A stretch of DNA of 64,000 bases from an uncultured Clostridia bacterium. Lineage in GTDB: Bacteria > Bacillota > Clostridia > UBA1381. The position numbers were made by a program, and so were the translations under genes. Position 1 is the first letter of the stretch. The number at the start of each line of letters is the position of its first letter. Location of the stretch: assembly GCA_959602045.1 (NCBI GenBank), contig CAUGRT010000001.1:100918-164917 (forward strand). Reading direction: 5' to 3'. Below, in pieces: positions 24,364 through 32,607 of this stretch. The notes under the pieces were generated by a model. The model did not search any database and was not told the origin of the DNA. It saw nothing but the letters and a program-made list of their open reading frames with translations.

Positions 24364-24864
24364 TTGGGATTTACGCAGGAATATGTCAGCGGCTTAGTGG
24401 AAAAATACAGTGATATGATTTTAAGAATTGCCTATACCTATTTGAAAAGCAAGACGGATGCTGAAGAAGTTATGCAGGATGTCTTTTTGCAGATCATCGA
24501 CAAAAGACCGGATTTTCAGGACGCAACGCATGAAAAATCCTGGATTATCCGCACGACCATCAATCTATGCAAAAATACGCTGAACCGATTCTGGAACAAG
24601 CATAAGCTCCCTATTGATGAGGCGGTCACGGCAGCCGGATATGACACTTATCAGCTTGACAACAGTGTTTTTCAAGCCGTCATGTCGCTCTCGGAGCAAT
24701 ATCGGATTGCAATTTATATGTTTTACTATGAGGGATATTCCACGCTTGAGATTGCGCATATCCTCAAAAAAAGCGATGCCGCTGTCCGAACCCTGCTGCA
24801 CAGAGCCAGAAATAAACTAAAAAGCATGTTAAAGGAGGAATATGATTTTGAGCAAAAAGTATAA
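24364..24864 (+). CDS. ECF-type RNA polymerase sigma factor
   Basis: The product (about 166 aa) has region 2 (ILRIAYTYLKSKTDAEEVMQDVFL) and region 4 (MSLSEQYRIAIYMFYYEGYSTLEIAHILKKSDAAVRTLLHRARNKLK), with region 4.2 as helix-turn-helix. There are no regions 1 or 3, so it is a two-domain ECF factor of the SigV/SigM-like group. The start is not certain. TTG at 24364 lies seven bases after GGGGGG and gives the usual N-terminus (LGFTQEYVSGLVEKY), while the frame is open back to 24265. The 3' end overlaps the anti-sigma gene by 23 bases, so the two are coupled. Confidence 0.88.
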   Translation: MGFTQEYVSGLVEKYSDMILRIAYTYLKSKTDAEEVMQDVFLQIIDKRPDFQDATHEKSWIIRTTINLCKNTLNRFWNKHKLPIDEAVTAAGYDTYQLDNSVFQAVMSLSEQYRIAIYMFYYEGYSTLEIAHILKKSDAAVRTLLHRARNKLKSMLKEEYDFEQKV

Positions 24865-26008
24865 AGAAGCAATCGATCAGATTACGGCTTCGGATGAAAT
24901 AAAAGCAAAAATCATTGCGGAGATGATGCAAACTGCAAAAAATCAGCCTAAAATCCCCCACCGCTCCAAACGCCGTTATATACAGCAATATATCGGTTAT
25001 GCGGCATGCTTTTGTCTATGTGTAACCGCAGTTCTCGCCGGAGTCCCCCTCCGGCCGAACGAGGATCTTCCCCCTGTTTCTGCACCGTCCGAAACCGCGT
25101 CCCCTACCCCAAATACCCCAATTGCGGCTTCGGCGCCCCCGACAACCGCAAACGCCCCCGATGCGGCGGCTTCCACCCCGATGTCAGATACAAGGCTCAT
25201 TCAGCCTACGATTCATCCGACAGCCGCCGCAAAATCACAGGGTACCGCAAAATCTCTTCCCGTACCCACCTCAAATAATGCCGGAGTTTCCACGCAGGCT
25301 CCCCAAAGGCAGCCTGCACCGGCAACGTTATCCCCACGCCGTCCCGATGCACAAATCGCACAGCTGACTGCGCCGCAGCAGACATCTCAAAGCACTCCTG
25401 CACCGGCGGAAAAGCAAACACCCGTACAAGCAGAAACCGAATCGGAAACGAAAGTTTCCCCCTTACCGGAGCCTGCCGGCAGTATGAGCAGTATGGTGGC
25501 GGATTCTGTTCCTAATGCAACCGATTCGGCACAGGATTCCTCCTATATCAGCAGCAGTGGTGGCGGCGGTGGCAGTAACACTTTAACCTCTATGAAGCTG
25601 TCCCCGATCGAGCAGTTAAAACAGCAGGCAGGCTATGAGTTTAAGTATCCGCAATACGTCCCCAATCAATACACACTGACCCAGGCACAGCTTTCCGAAA
25701 CCGGAACGATTGAGATTGATTACGAAAGCGATACGGATAAGCTGACCTATCGTACCGAACGCGGAGCAAATCGGCTTCAATCCGAAACGGATTCCACCGA
25801 ATCGAAAAAAATCAATGAGAACTCCGTGACCTTGAGCCGTTCCGAAAGCGGTGATCGGTACTACAGTGCAGAGTGGACGGACGGAGATTCCTATGCTTTA
25901 AACAGCAGCAGCGGACTTTCCAAAGATACGATAACAAAAATCATAGAAAATGTTGATTATCCGCAGGATGAGTCATCCGATACGGAATCGGGCGAAACAA
26001 TGGAATAA
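24842..26008 (+). CDS. Membrane anti-sigma factor with Pro/Thr/Ala-rich linker and DUF4367-like domain
   Basis: The 388-residue product has a cytoplasmic N-terminus (about 45 residues, KYKEAIDQITASDEIKAKII) and one membrane helix at about residues 50-68. An outer linker of some 150 residues follows, made mostly of Pro, Thr, Ala, Ser and Gln, then a Gly-rich spacer (SSGGGGGS). The C-terminal domain (PIEQLKQQAGYEFKYPQYVP to the end) resembles DUF4367, found in proteins coded next to ECF sigma factors. It starts ATG nine bases after AAGGAGG, inside the sigma gene. By position and layout it should hold the sigma factor at the membrane until an envelope signal arrives. The linker looks suited to spanning the wall. 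Confidence 0.75.
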   Translation: MILSKKYKEAIDQITASDEIKAKIIAEMMQTAKNQPKIPHRSKRRYIQQYIGYAACFCLCVTAVLAGVPLRPNEDLPPVSAPSETASPTPNTPIAASAPPTTANAPDAAASTPMSDTRLIQPTIHPTAAAKSQGTAKSLPVPTSNNAGVSTQAPQRQPAPATLSPRRPDAQIAQLTAPQQTSQSTPAPAEKQTPVQAETESETKVSPLPEPAGSMSSMVADSVPNATDSAQDSSYISSSGGGGGSNTLTSMKLSPIEQLKQQAGYEFKYPQYVPNQYTLTQAQLSETGTIEIDYESDTDKLTYRTERGANRLQSETDSTESKKINENSVTLSRSESGDRYYSAEWTDGDSYALNSSSGLSKDTITKIIENVDYPQDESSDTESGETME

Positions 26009-26010
26009 AG

Positions 26011-26050
26011 AAAAAGGCAGTAAAACGGAAATTCGTTCTACTGCCTTTTT
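26011..26050. terminator. Bidirectional terminator between anti-sigma gene and oadA
   Basis: AAAAAGGCAGTA at 26011-26022 pairs with TACTGCCTTTTT at 26039-26050 around an ACGGAAATTCGT inner helix. It serves two convergent genes. Confidence 0.85.
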
Positions 26051-26055
26051 TATAA

Positions 26056-27456
26056 TTATACAGGATATGTCTTATTCTCCATATCTACAAGGTTTGCGTC
26101 GATTTTATATTTCTGCGCTCTTCTGTATTCAAAGAACTTCACAGCAACCTGACCGAACAATGCATAGGATAATACATCCTCCGGCTGTTCAATCCACTCA
26201 GCACATTCCTTTGTCAGCTTATCCAGCTCGTTATCGAGCAGATCTGCCGGACGGCAAGTGATTCTCTTTTCATTGCCGATAATCTTCTCTACAATCTCCG
26301 GAGCAATATCAACCGGGCATCTGCCGTATTCGCCTCTTACGATACCCTTGGTTTCCTTGGAAACCATCTTATACCGCTCGCCCATCAAAACGTTCAGAAC
26401 CGCCTGTGTTCCGACAATCTGTGAGGACGGTGTAACCAGCGGCGGATAACCCATATCCTTTCTTACTCTCGGCACTTCCTTCAATACCTCGTCGAAAGCG
26501 TCCTCTCTGCCCTGCTGCTTCAGCTGGGATACCAGATTGGATAACATTCCGCCCGGAACCTGATACTTCAGCGTATTAACGTCAACACCCATTACCTTCG
26601 GGTTCATCAAGCCGCTTGCCAGATATTTTTCTCTCAACGGCTTAAAGTATTCGCAGATTTCAACCAGCTTATCCAAATCATAGCCGGTATCATACGGTGT
26701 TCCCTGCAATGCCGCAACAATCGGTTCTGTCGGCGGCTGGGAGGTTCCCATTGCCAACGGTGACATTGCGCAGTCGATTACATCTACGCCGGCCTCAATG
26801 GCTTTCAGATAAACCATAGAAGCCTCGCCGCTTGTATAGTGCGTATGCAGCTGAATCGGGATTTTAACCGTTTCTTTCATTGCCTTAACCAAATCATATG
26901 CCGTATACGGAAGCAGCAGACCTGCCATATCCTTAATACAAATAGAATCGGCACCCATATCCTCTAACTGCTTTGCCATCTTGGTAAAGGTTTCGGTTGT
27001 ATGTACCGGGCTGATGGTATAGCATACGGTCGCTTGAACATGACCCTTTTCCTTTTTACAAGCATTGATTGCGCACTCCAGATTTCTGACATCGTTGAGC
27101 GCATCGAAAATTCTTAAAATATCAATTCCGTTTGCAATGGACTTCTGTACGAAATATTCAACCACATCATCTGCATAATGCCGATAACCGAGGATATTCT
27201 GACCTCTGAACAGCATCTGCAACGGGGTTTTCTTTGCTCTGTCCTTAATTTTTCTCAGTCTTTCCCACGGATCCTCATTCAAGAATCTTAGGCAAGCGTC
27301 AAATGTTGCACCGCCCCATGCCTCTAAGGAATGATAGCCGATATCATCCAGCTTTCCAACGATCGGAAGCATATCTTCGGTTGTCATTCGGGTTGCAATC
27401 AAGGATTGATGCGCATCTCTAAGGACTGTTTCTGTAATTTTAACAGGCTTTGCCAT
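26056..27456 (-). CDS. oadA: Oxaloacetate decarboxylase alpha/transcarboxylase 5S-type carboxyltransferase subunit
   Basis: The 466-residue product moves CO2 between biotin and a keto acid (oxaloacetate/pyruvate). It starts MAKPVKITETVLRDAHQSLI, the metal-site strand, and has EAWGGATFD, LRIFDALNDVRN, the metal HTH in QLHTHYTSG and MSPLAMGTSQPPTE. It ends after the conserved helical domain and has no C-terminal Ala/Pro linker or EAMKM biotin domain. It is therefore like the 5S subunit of transcarboxylase rather than full-length OadA, and must use the separate biotin carrier at 28789. Start ATG 27454-27456 after AAAGGAG. It is the last gene of the leftward mmdA-oadG-biotin carrier-oadB unit. 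Confidence 0.92.
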   Translation of the reverse strand: MAKPVKITETVLRDAHQSLIATRMTTEDMLPIVGKLDDIGYHSLEAWGGATFDACLRFLNEDPWERLRKIKDRAKKTPLQMLFRGQNILGYRHYADDVVEYFVQKSIANGIDILRIFDALNDVRNLECAINACKKEKGHVQATVCYTISPVHTTETFTKMAKQLEDMGADSICIKDMAGLLLPYTAYDLVKAMKETVKIPIQLHTHYTSGEASMVYLKAIEAGVDVIDCAMSPLAMGTSQPPTEPIVAALQGTPYDTGYDLDKLVEICEYFKPLREKYLASGLMNPKVMGVDVNTLKYQVPGGMLSNLVSQLKQQGREDAFDEVLKEVPRVRKDMGYPPLVTPSSQIVGTQAVLNVLMGERYKMVSKETKGIVRGEYGRCPVDIAPEIVEKIIGNEKRITCRPADLLDNELDKLTKECAEWIEQPEDVLSYALFGQVAVKFFEYRRAQKYKIDANLVDMENKTYPV

Positions 27457-27481
27457 ATTTATTTTCACTCCTTTTTCCAAA

Positions 27482-28750
27482 TTAAAGATTTGAGAACAAC
27501 GACAGGAATACACCGGCGGCAACAGCCGAACCGATAACTCCGGCAACGTTCGGGCCCATTGCATGCATGAGCAGGAAGTTTGACGGATTTTCCTTTTGTC
27601 CTACCACCTGGGATACACGCGCAGCCATCGGCACAGCTGATACGCCCGCCGATCCGATCAGCGGATTTACCTTACCCTTTGTCAGCCAATACATAATATC
27701 GCCCAAAAGCAGACCGCCTGCTGTTGAGAAACAGAATGCAATCAAGCCCAATGCGATAATACCCAATGTCTGGGGATTGAGGAAGCTGCTTGCCGTTGCG
27801 GTAGCACCTACCGTAACACCCAGGAAAATTGTAATAATATTCATCAATTCATTCTGCGCCGTCTTTGCGATTCTGTCAACAACGCCCGATTCTTTCATGA
27901 TATTTCCGAGCATCAGACAACCCACCAGGGAAACCGCGTCCGGAATAATCAAGCCGACAACGATTGTAACGATAATCGGGAAAAGAATCTTTTCCGTTTT
28001 ACTTACCGGACGGAGCTGCTCCATGACAACGCCGCGCATCTTCTTTGTTGTCATCAGCTTCATAATCGGAGGCTGAATAACCGGAATCAACGCCATATAA
28101 GAATATGCCGCAATCGCAATCGCCGGCAGTAATGCCGGAGCCAGTGATTTTGTTACATAAATCGCGGTCGGGCCATCCGCACCGCCGATGATACCGATTG
28201 AAGCCGCATCCTTAACACCAAAGCTGATGGACGGTACCAGTGCACTCAGCACCAAAGCGCCTAAGAACGTAAAGAATACGCCGAACTGTGCCGCCGCACC
28301 CAAAAGAATACTTTTCGGATTGGCAATCAACGGGCCAAAGTCCGTCATACAACCGATTCCCACGAAAATCAGCGGCGGATAAATTCCCAGCTTTACACCC
28401 AAATATAGCAAATCCAACAGACCGCCGTAGGAAACCACTCGCTGTATATCAATATGTCCGTCAATCATATATGCCGGATCGGTAAAGAATTCGGTATGCA
28501 TCATAATCGCGCTCGAATCCTTCAGCATCGGCAGATTCGTCAGAAGCATACCAAATGCGATCGGCAGCAATAACAGCGGCTCAAACTTTTTCACAATTGC
28601 CAGATACAGAAGCAGACACGCAATCGCCAGCATGATCGGTGTTCCGATCACCTGCAAAAATCCTGCGCCGTCAGCCATCACTGCCTGAGCGTTCTGAATC
28701 ATTGCCGCAAGACCGGTGCTCTGTAAAAAGCCAAATAAACTTTCTAACAC
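27482..28750 (-). CDS. oadB: Na+-pumping decarboxylase beta subunit (OadB/MmdB/GcdB)
   Basis: This integral membrane subunit decarboxylates carboxybiotin and exports Na+. The 422-residue product is hydrophobic with about nine to eleven helices. It carries the family signatures IFVGIGCMTDFGPL, SIGIIGGADGPTAIYV (the Na+-site Asp segment) and, near the C-terminus, FLNPQTLGIIALGL and SAVPMAARVSQ. The start is GTG 28748-28750 preceded by AAAGTGGTG; no nearer ATG exists. It pairs with the OadG-like and biotin-carrier genes just upstream to make a primary sodium pump. Confidence 0.93.
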   Translation of the reverse strand: MLESLFGFLQSTGLAAMIQNAQAVMADGAGFLQVIGTPIMLAIACLLLYLAIVKKFEPLLLLPIAFGMLLTNLPMLKDSSAIMMHTEFFTDPAYMIDGHIDIQRVVSYGGLLDLLYLGVKLGIYPPLIFVGIGCMTDFGPLIANPKSILLGAAAQFGVFFTFLGALVLSALVPSISFGVKDAASIGIIGGADGPTAIYVTKSLAPALLPAIAIAAYSYMALIPVIQPPIMKLMTTKKMRGVVMEQLRPVSKTEKILFPIIVTIVVGLIIPDAVSLVGCLMLGNIMKESGVVDRIAKTAQNELMNIITIFLGVTVGATATASSFLNPQTLGIIALGLIAFCFSTAGGLLLGDIMYWLTKGKVNPLIGSAGVSAVPMAARVSQVVGQKENPSNFLLMHAMGPNVAGVIGSAVAAGVFLSLFSNL

Positions 28751-28788
28751 GTTATGTCACCACTTTCTTTCTTGATTTTATGAAGATC

Positions 28789-29166
28789 TTAGTTTACGGA
28801 TACAATAACGTCTCCGCTGTTTACGCTGTCGCCTGCGCCGACGCTGATTCCTGCAACCGTACCCTCAACGCCTGCAAAAATTTCGTTTTCCATCTTCATT
28901 GCTTCAAGAACGGCAACCAAAGTATCCTTTGTTACTTTATCTCCTACATTCACCTTAACCGAAACAATCGTACCGGGCATCGGAGCCTTTACCTGCTGTG
29001 CACCTGCAACCGGAGCCGCTTTCGGAGCAGCCGGTGCGGCAGCCTTCGGTGCAGCAGCCGGAGCAGCCGCAACAGGAGCCGGTGCCGGAGCGCTCTGAAC
29101 TCCACCTACTTCTTCTACGTCAACCTCATACGATTTTCCGTTTACCGTAATATTAAACTTTCTCAT
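28789..29166 (-). CDS. Biotin carrier protein (biotinyl subunit)
   Basis: The 125-residue product starts MRKFNITVNGKSYEVDVEEV. It has an Ala/Pro-rich flexible linker (about residues 27-53) and ends with a biotinyl domain holding the biotin site LEAMKMEN (Lys at about residue 91). It carries CO2 between the carboxyltransferases and the membrane pump, as MmdC or the 1.3S subunit does. The ATG is 12 bases after AAAGGA. Its leader (GTGCC-CCC-GGCAC hairpin, then GGAAAGGAATGAATAGAA) is a near copy of that before mnmE. Confidence 0.93.
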   Translation of the reverse strand: MRKFNITVNGKSYEVDVEEVGGVQSAPAPAPVAAAPAAAPKAAAPAAPKAAPVAGAQQVKAPMPGTIVSVKVNVGDKVTKDTLVAVLEAMKMENEIFAGVEGTVAGISVGAGDSVNSGDVIVSVN

Positions 29167-29222
29167 AATTCTATTCATTCCTTTCCGTGCCGGGGGCACA
29201 AAATCTTAACCCTTATCGCTTA

Positions 29223-29633
29223 TCAGTATAATCTGTTATTGATCGTCTCATTGACTCCTGCCTTATTCCAAGCAGGCGTATTGTTATTGACACGTCTGTA
29301 TGATTTAATTTTCAGATTATATGTCGAGGTGTTCAGGCTTGCCGCAACCGCCGCGGTCAGAACGGCAATTAATTCTTCCTCATCCATGCCGTCCTCCTCC
29401 GGAGCAGCCGTCTGTACGGGTGCCGGAGCTTCTGCCGGTGCTGAATCCGCCGGCTTTGCCTGCTTGCTCGGATCCTTATAAAAGATTACTTTGAACAGAT
29501 ACAGTACAATCATCAGAATGACCAGAACCGAAAACACGATCGTCAGTCCCAATCCGGTGACTTTCAAGCCCTCGCTCAATGCTTCACCGATATGTACGCC
29601 CTGCCCTGTAATCATCGCTTGTGATAATTCCAT
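29223..29633 (-). CDS. OadG/MmdD-like small subunit
   Basis: The 136-residue product has one membrane helix near the N-terminus (GLGLTIVFSVLVILMIVLYL) followed by FKVIF, then a Pro/Ala-rich hinge. Its C-terminal helix begins DEEELIAVLTAAVAASLNTS, the usual OadG/MmdD pattern that contacts the carboxyltransferase. These subunits hold the soluble carboxyltransferase and the biotin carrier on the OadB pump. ATG 29631-29633 follows GAAAGGAGAG. Position between mmdA and the biotin carrier supports the call. Confidence 0.88.
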   Translation of the reverse strand: MELSQAMITGQGVHIGEALSEGLKVTGLGLTIVFSVLVILMIVLYLFKVIFYKDPSKQAKPADSAPAEAPAPVQTAAPEEDGMDEEELIAVLTAAVAASLNTSTYNLKIKSYRRVNNNTPAWNKAGVNETINNRLY

Positions 29634-29653
29634 AGCTTACTCTCTCCTTTCAA

Positions 29654-31204
29654 TTATACCGGGAGATTTCCGTGCTTCTTCGCCGGAAGTGAATCACGCT
29701 TTGAAATCAGCATCTCTAAAGCCGCAATAATTCTCGGTCTTGTGGAATCCGGCTCGATTACGTCGTCCACATAGCCTCTTGCAGCCGCAACATACGGAGA
29801 TGCAAATTTGTTTTTGTATTCCTGAATCTTTTCGGCTCTCGTTGCCATCGGATCGGAGCTTGCCGCAATATCTTTCTTAAAGATGATATTTGCCGCACCG
29901 TCCGGCCCCATAACCGCAATCTCAGCGGTCGGCCATGCCATAACAATGTCCGCACCGACATGCTTTGAGCTCATCGCAATATAAGCGCCGCCGTAAGCCT
30001 TTCTCAAAATAACGTTAATCTTGGGAACAGTTGCTTCGCTGTATGCATAAAGCAGCTTCGCGCCGTGACGGATGATACCGCCCTGCTCCTGATCAACACC
30101 CGGAAAATATCCCGGTACGTCCGTCAGCGTTACCAGCGGAATATTAAAGCTGTCGCAGAAACGAATAAATCTTGCCGCTTTATCGGAAGAATTAATATCC
30201 AATGAACCTGCCATCACTTTCGGCTGATTTGCAACCAGACCTACGGTAATCCCATTCATTCTTGCAAAGCCTACAACAATATTCTTTGCAAAGTCCTCTT
30301 GAACCTCCATAAAATCGCCGCCGTCAACCAGCTGCTCAATGACCTGCTTCACGTCATATGCCTTGCCCGGATCGTCCGGAACAATCGTTGTCAAGCCCTC
30401 AGAAAGTCTGTTGATCGCGTCGGTTGTTTCCGCAACCGGTGTTCCCTCAAGGTTATTGGAGGGCAGGAAAGACAGCAATCTACGAATCTGCTGAATACAT
30501 TCCTCGTCCGATTTTGCCGTAAAGTGTGCAACGCCCGATTTTTCTGCGTGAACCTTTGCGCCGCCCAGATCGTCCGCCGTTACTTCTTCACCCGTAACCG
30601 ACTGAATAACCTGCGGACCTGTGATAAACATCTGCGATGTTTTGTCAACCATAAAGATAAAGTCGGTGATTGCCGGAGAATAAACCGCTCCGCCGGCACA
30701 AGGCCCCATGATGACGCTGATCTGCGGAATAACGCCCGAATTTCTTGTATTGCGGAAGAAAATCTCGCCAAAGCCCGAAAGCGCGTCGATTCCCTCCTGG
30801 ATTCTCGCACCGCCGGAATCATTCATGCCGATAATGGGCGCACCCATCTTTGCCGCCATATCCATGACCTTGCAAATCTTTTTCGCATGCATTTCTCCGA
30901 GTGAACCGCCGATTACAGTAAAATCCTGTGCGTAAACATAGGTTAAACGTCCGTCAACGGTACCGTAACCCGTTACCACGCCCTCACCCGGCGCTTCCAC
31001 GCAGTCCATGCCAAATTCTGTACAACGGTGACTGACAAATGCATCCACCTCAACAAAGCTACCCTCATCGAGAAGCAATGCTATTCTTTCACGTGCTGTC
31101 AATTTGTTGGCATCATGCTGCTTTTTTATTTTCGCTTCGCCGCCGCCTTTTTCAATTTGGCTTCTGCGGTATTGCAGCTCAGTCAATTTATCAACTGTTC
31201 CCAT
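29654..31204 (-). CDS. mmdA: Methylmalonyl-CoA decarboxylase alpha/12S-type acyl-CoA carboxyltransferase
   Basis: The 516-residue product is a biotin-dependent acyl-CoA carboxyltransferase. The N-terminal crotonase-like half has KLTARERIALLLDEGSF, DFTVIGGSLGEMHAKKI and the oxyanion GPCAGGAVYSPA. The C-terminal half has DVPGYFPGVDQE and RKAYGGAYIAMSSKHVGAD. It takes the carboxyl group from methylmalonyl-CoA (or propionyl-CoA in reverse) to biotin. With the Na+-pump subunits downstream it fits methylmalonyl-CoA decarboxylase; with the 5S-like gene it also fits transcarboxylase. ATG 31202-31204 follows TGGAGG. First gene of the leftward unit, with a good promoter at 31272-31300. Confidence 0.93.
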   Translation of the reverse strand: MGTVDKLTELQYRRSQIEKGGGEAKIKKQHDANKLTARERIALLLDEGSFVEVDAFVSHRCTEFGMDCVEAPGEGVVTGYGTVDGRLTYVYAQDFTVIGGSLGEMHAKKICKVMDMAAKMGAPIIGMNDSGGARIQEGIDALSGFGEIFFRNTRNSGVIPQISVIMGPCAGGAVYSPAITDFIFMVDKTSQMFITGPQVIQSVTGEEVTADDLGGAKVHAEKSGVAHFTAKSDEECIQQIRRLLSFLPSNNLEGTPVAETTDAINRLSEGLTTIVPDDPGKAYDVKQVIEQLVDGGDFMEVQEDFAKNIVVGFARMNGITVGLVANQPKVMAGSLDINSSDKAARFIRFCDSFNIPLVTLTDVPGYFPGVDQEQGGIIRHGAKLLYAYSEATVPKINVILRKAYGGAYIAMSSKHVGADIVMAWPTAEIAVMGPDGAANIIFKKDIAASSDPMATRAEKIQEYKNKFASPYVAAARGYVDDVIEPDSTRPRIIAALEMLISKRDSLPAKKHGNLPV

Positions 31205-31271
31205 GATTCAACCTCCATTTTGTTTTGATTAAATGTTTTTATATCAATATATAAAAATACTCCTATTATAT

Positions 31272-31300
31272 ATTATATCCTACTTATGATTTTTTTGCAA
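31272..31300 (-). promoter_or_regulatory. Sigma-A promoter of the mmdA-oad unit
   Basis: TTGCAA (31295-31300), 17 bases, TATAAT (complement of 31272-31277), reading left. Confidence 0.7.
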
Positions 31301-31370
31301 TGCTTTTTTTGCGATGTTAGCCGTTAAAAATATTGTTATCTTTTTATCGAAATTTGGCTAAGTTACACAA

Positions 31371-31397
31371 AGAGCAGCCATAAAATGACTGCTCTTC
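31371..31397. other. Small hairpin in the divergent mmdA/mdh promoter region
   Basis: AGAGCAG and CTGCTCT pair over seven bases with an 11-base loop. It sits between the two divergent promoters, so it is not an obvious terminator; it may be an operator or a relic. Confidence 0.35.
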
Positions 31398-31493
31398 GAC
31401 AAAAATCCGTACTTTATTCCGTATTTTTACACCAATATGACAGAATATTTAAGTTTATATGCGAAACATTGTTTTTTTTGTTGAAAAAAGATA

Positions 31494-31522
31494 TTGATGT
31501 TTTTTTAACAAAGTGTTATAAT
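31494..31522 (+). promoter_or_regulatory. Sigma-A promoter of the mdh-fumC-hdr-frd unit
   Basis: TTGATG at 31494-31499, 17 bases, TATAAT at 31517-31522. No other clear promoter or terminator is visible until the hairpin at 42846, so the whole 11 kb could be one transcript. Confidence 0.7.
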
Positions 31523-31622
31523 GGATGAGTGGGAGTGTATCATGCATGCAGCTCCCGATTCAAAAGTCAAATGACGGGGTGCTGCCCCTGATTAAAATAA
31601 GAAAAAAATAGGAAGGTGCGTT

Positions 31623-32567
31623 ATGAACAAAATATCCATCATCGGAACCGGAAGCGTCGGTTCCACCATTGCCTACACCCTTACTGTTATGGGCATTGCA
31701 TCGCAGATTGTCATGATCGACATTAACAACGAAAGAGCCTTGGGTGAAGCTTTGGACATTCGTCAGGGAACGCCGTTTTGCGGAGCCTGTTCCATTTATG
31801 CCGGAGATTATCCGGACGCTAAGGACTCCAACATTGTCATTCTGACATCCGGTATTGCCAGAAAGCCCGGTCAGTCCAGACTGGAGCTTGCGCAAACCAA
31901 CGTTGACATCACCAAATCCATTATTCCGGAAATCACCAAATATGCTCCGGACGCTACCTATATTATTGTAAGTAATCCGGTTGATATTTTAACCTATACA
32001 TTCTGCAAGTGTTCGGGACTGCCCGAAAACCACATTATCGGTTCGGGTACGATTCTGGATACGGCACGTCTGCGCGCAAGACTTTCAGAATATTATAATA
32101 TCAGCCAGAGCAATGTTCACGCTTATGTTTTCGGCGAGCACGGCGATTCGTCATTCATTCCGTGGTCGGTTGCCAACATCTCCAATGTTCCGATTCATGA
32201 ATGTGATCAGCTGATTCAATGCCCCAACACCCTCTACCCCAAATTCGACAGCGAAGAGGTAGAGCAGTATGTACGCAAATCCGGCGGTCGGGTTATCGAG
32301 CAAAAGGGCGCAACCTTCTATGCCGTTTCCGCTTCTGTCTGTCACATCTGCAAATGCCTTTTGACCGGTATTGACACAACCATGACGGTATCCACCATGA
32401 TGCACGGCGAATACGGCGTCAATGACGTTGCGCTGAGCGTTTTGAACATTGTCGGTCAGCAGGGTGCAAAGGCAAAGGTTTTGATGCCGCTTACGGATGA
32501 CGAGCTTGCAAAGCTGAACAAGAGCACCGAAACCTTGAAAGAAGTTATTAAAAATCTGAAAATATGA
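31623..32567 (+). CDS. LDH-family dehydrogenase with malate dehydrogenase-type specificity residue
   Basis: The 314-residue product has the NAD-binding IIGTGSVGSTIAYTL, the catalytic His in GEHGDSSFIPW and SNPVDILTY, and overall resembles L-lactate dehydrogenases. In the substrate loop it reads ARKPGQSR. The residue two before the proline is Gln in lactate dehydrogenases and Arg in malate dehydrogenases, and here it is Arg; the Glu of the lactate-type GETR is also replaced. I therefore predict oxaloacetate/malate activity. The next gene is fumarase, which fits. ATG follows GGAAGGTG. First gene of the long rightward unit. Confidence 0.75.
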   Translation: MNKISIIGTGSVGSTIAYTLTVMGIASQIVMIDINNERALGEALDIRQGTPFCGACSIYAGDYPDAKDSNIVILTSGIARKPGQSRLELAQTNVDITKSIIPEITKYAPDATYIIVSNPVDILTYTFCKCSGLPENHIIGSGTILDTARLRARLSEYYNISQSNVHAYVFGEHGDSSFIPWSVANISNVPIHECDQLIQCPNTLYPKFDSEEVEQYVRKSGGRVIEQKGATFYAVSASVCHICKCLLTGIDTTMTVSTMMHGEYGVNDVALSVLNIVGQQGAKAKVLMPLTDDELAKLNKSTETLKEVIKNLKI

Positions 32568-32607
32568 GTTTTATACTCTTTTCATGGAAAGGAATGAATA
32601 TAAAGAT

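Noticed and set aside
31623..32567. L-lactate dehydrogenase
   Set aside because: The family match is real, but the specificity residue is Arg and the neighbour is fumarase, so a malate dehydrogenase role is preferred.
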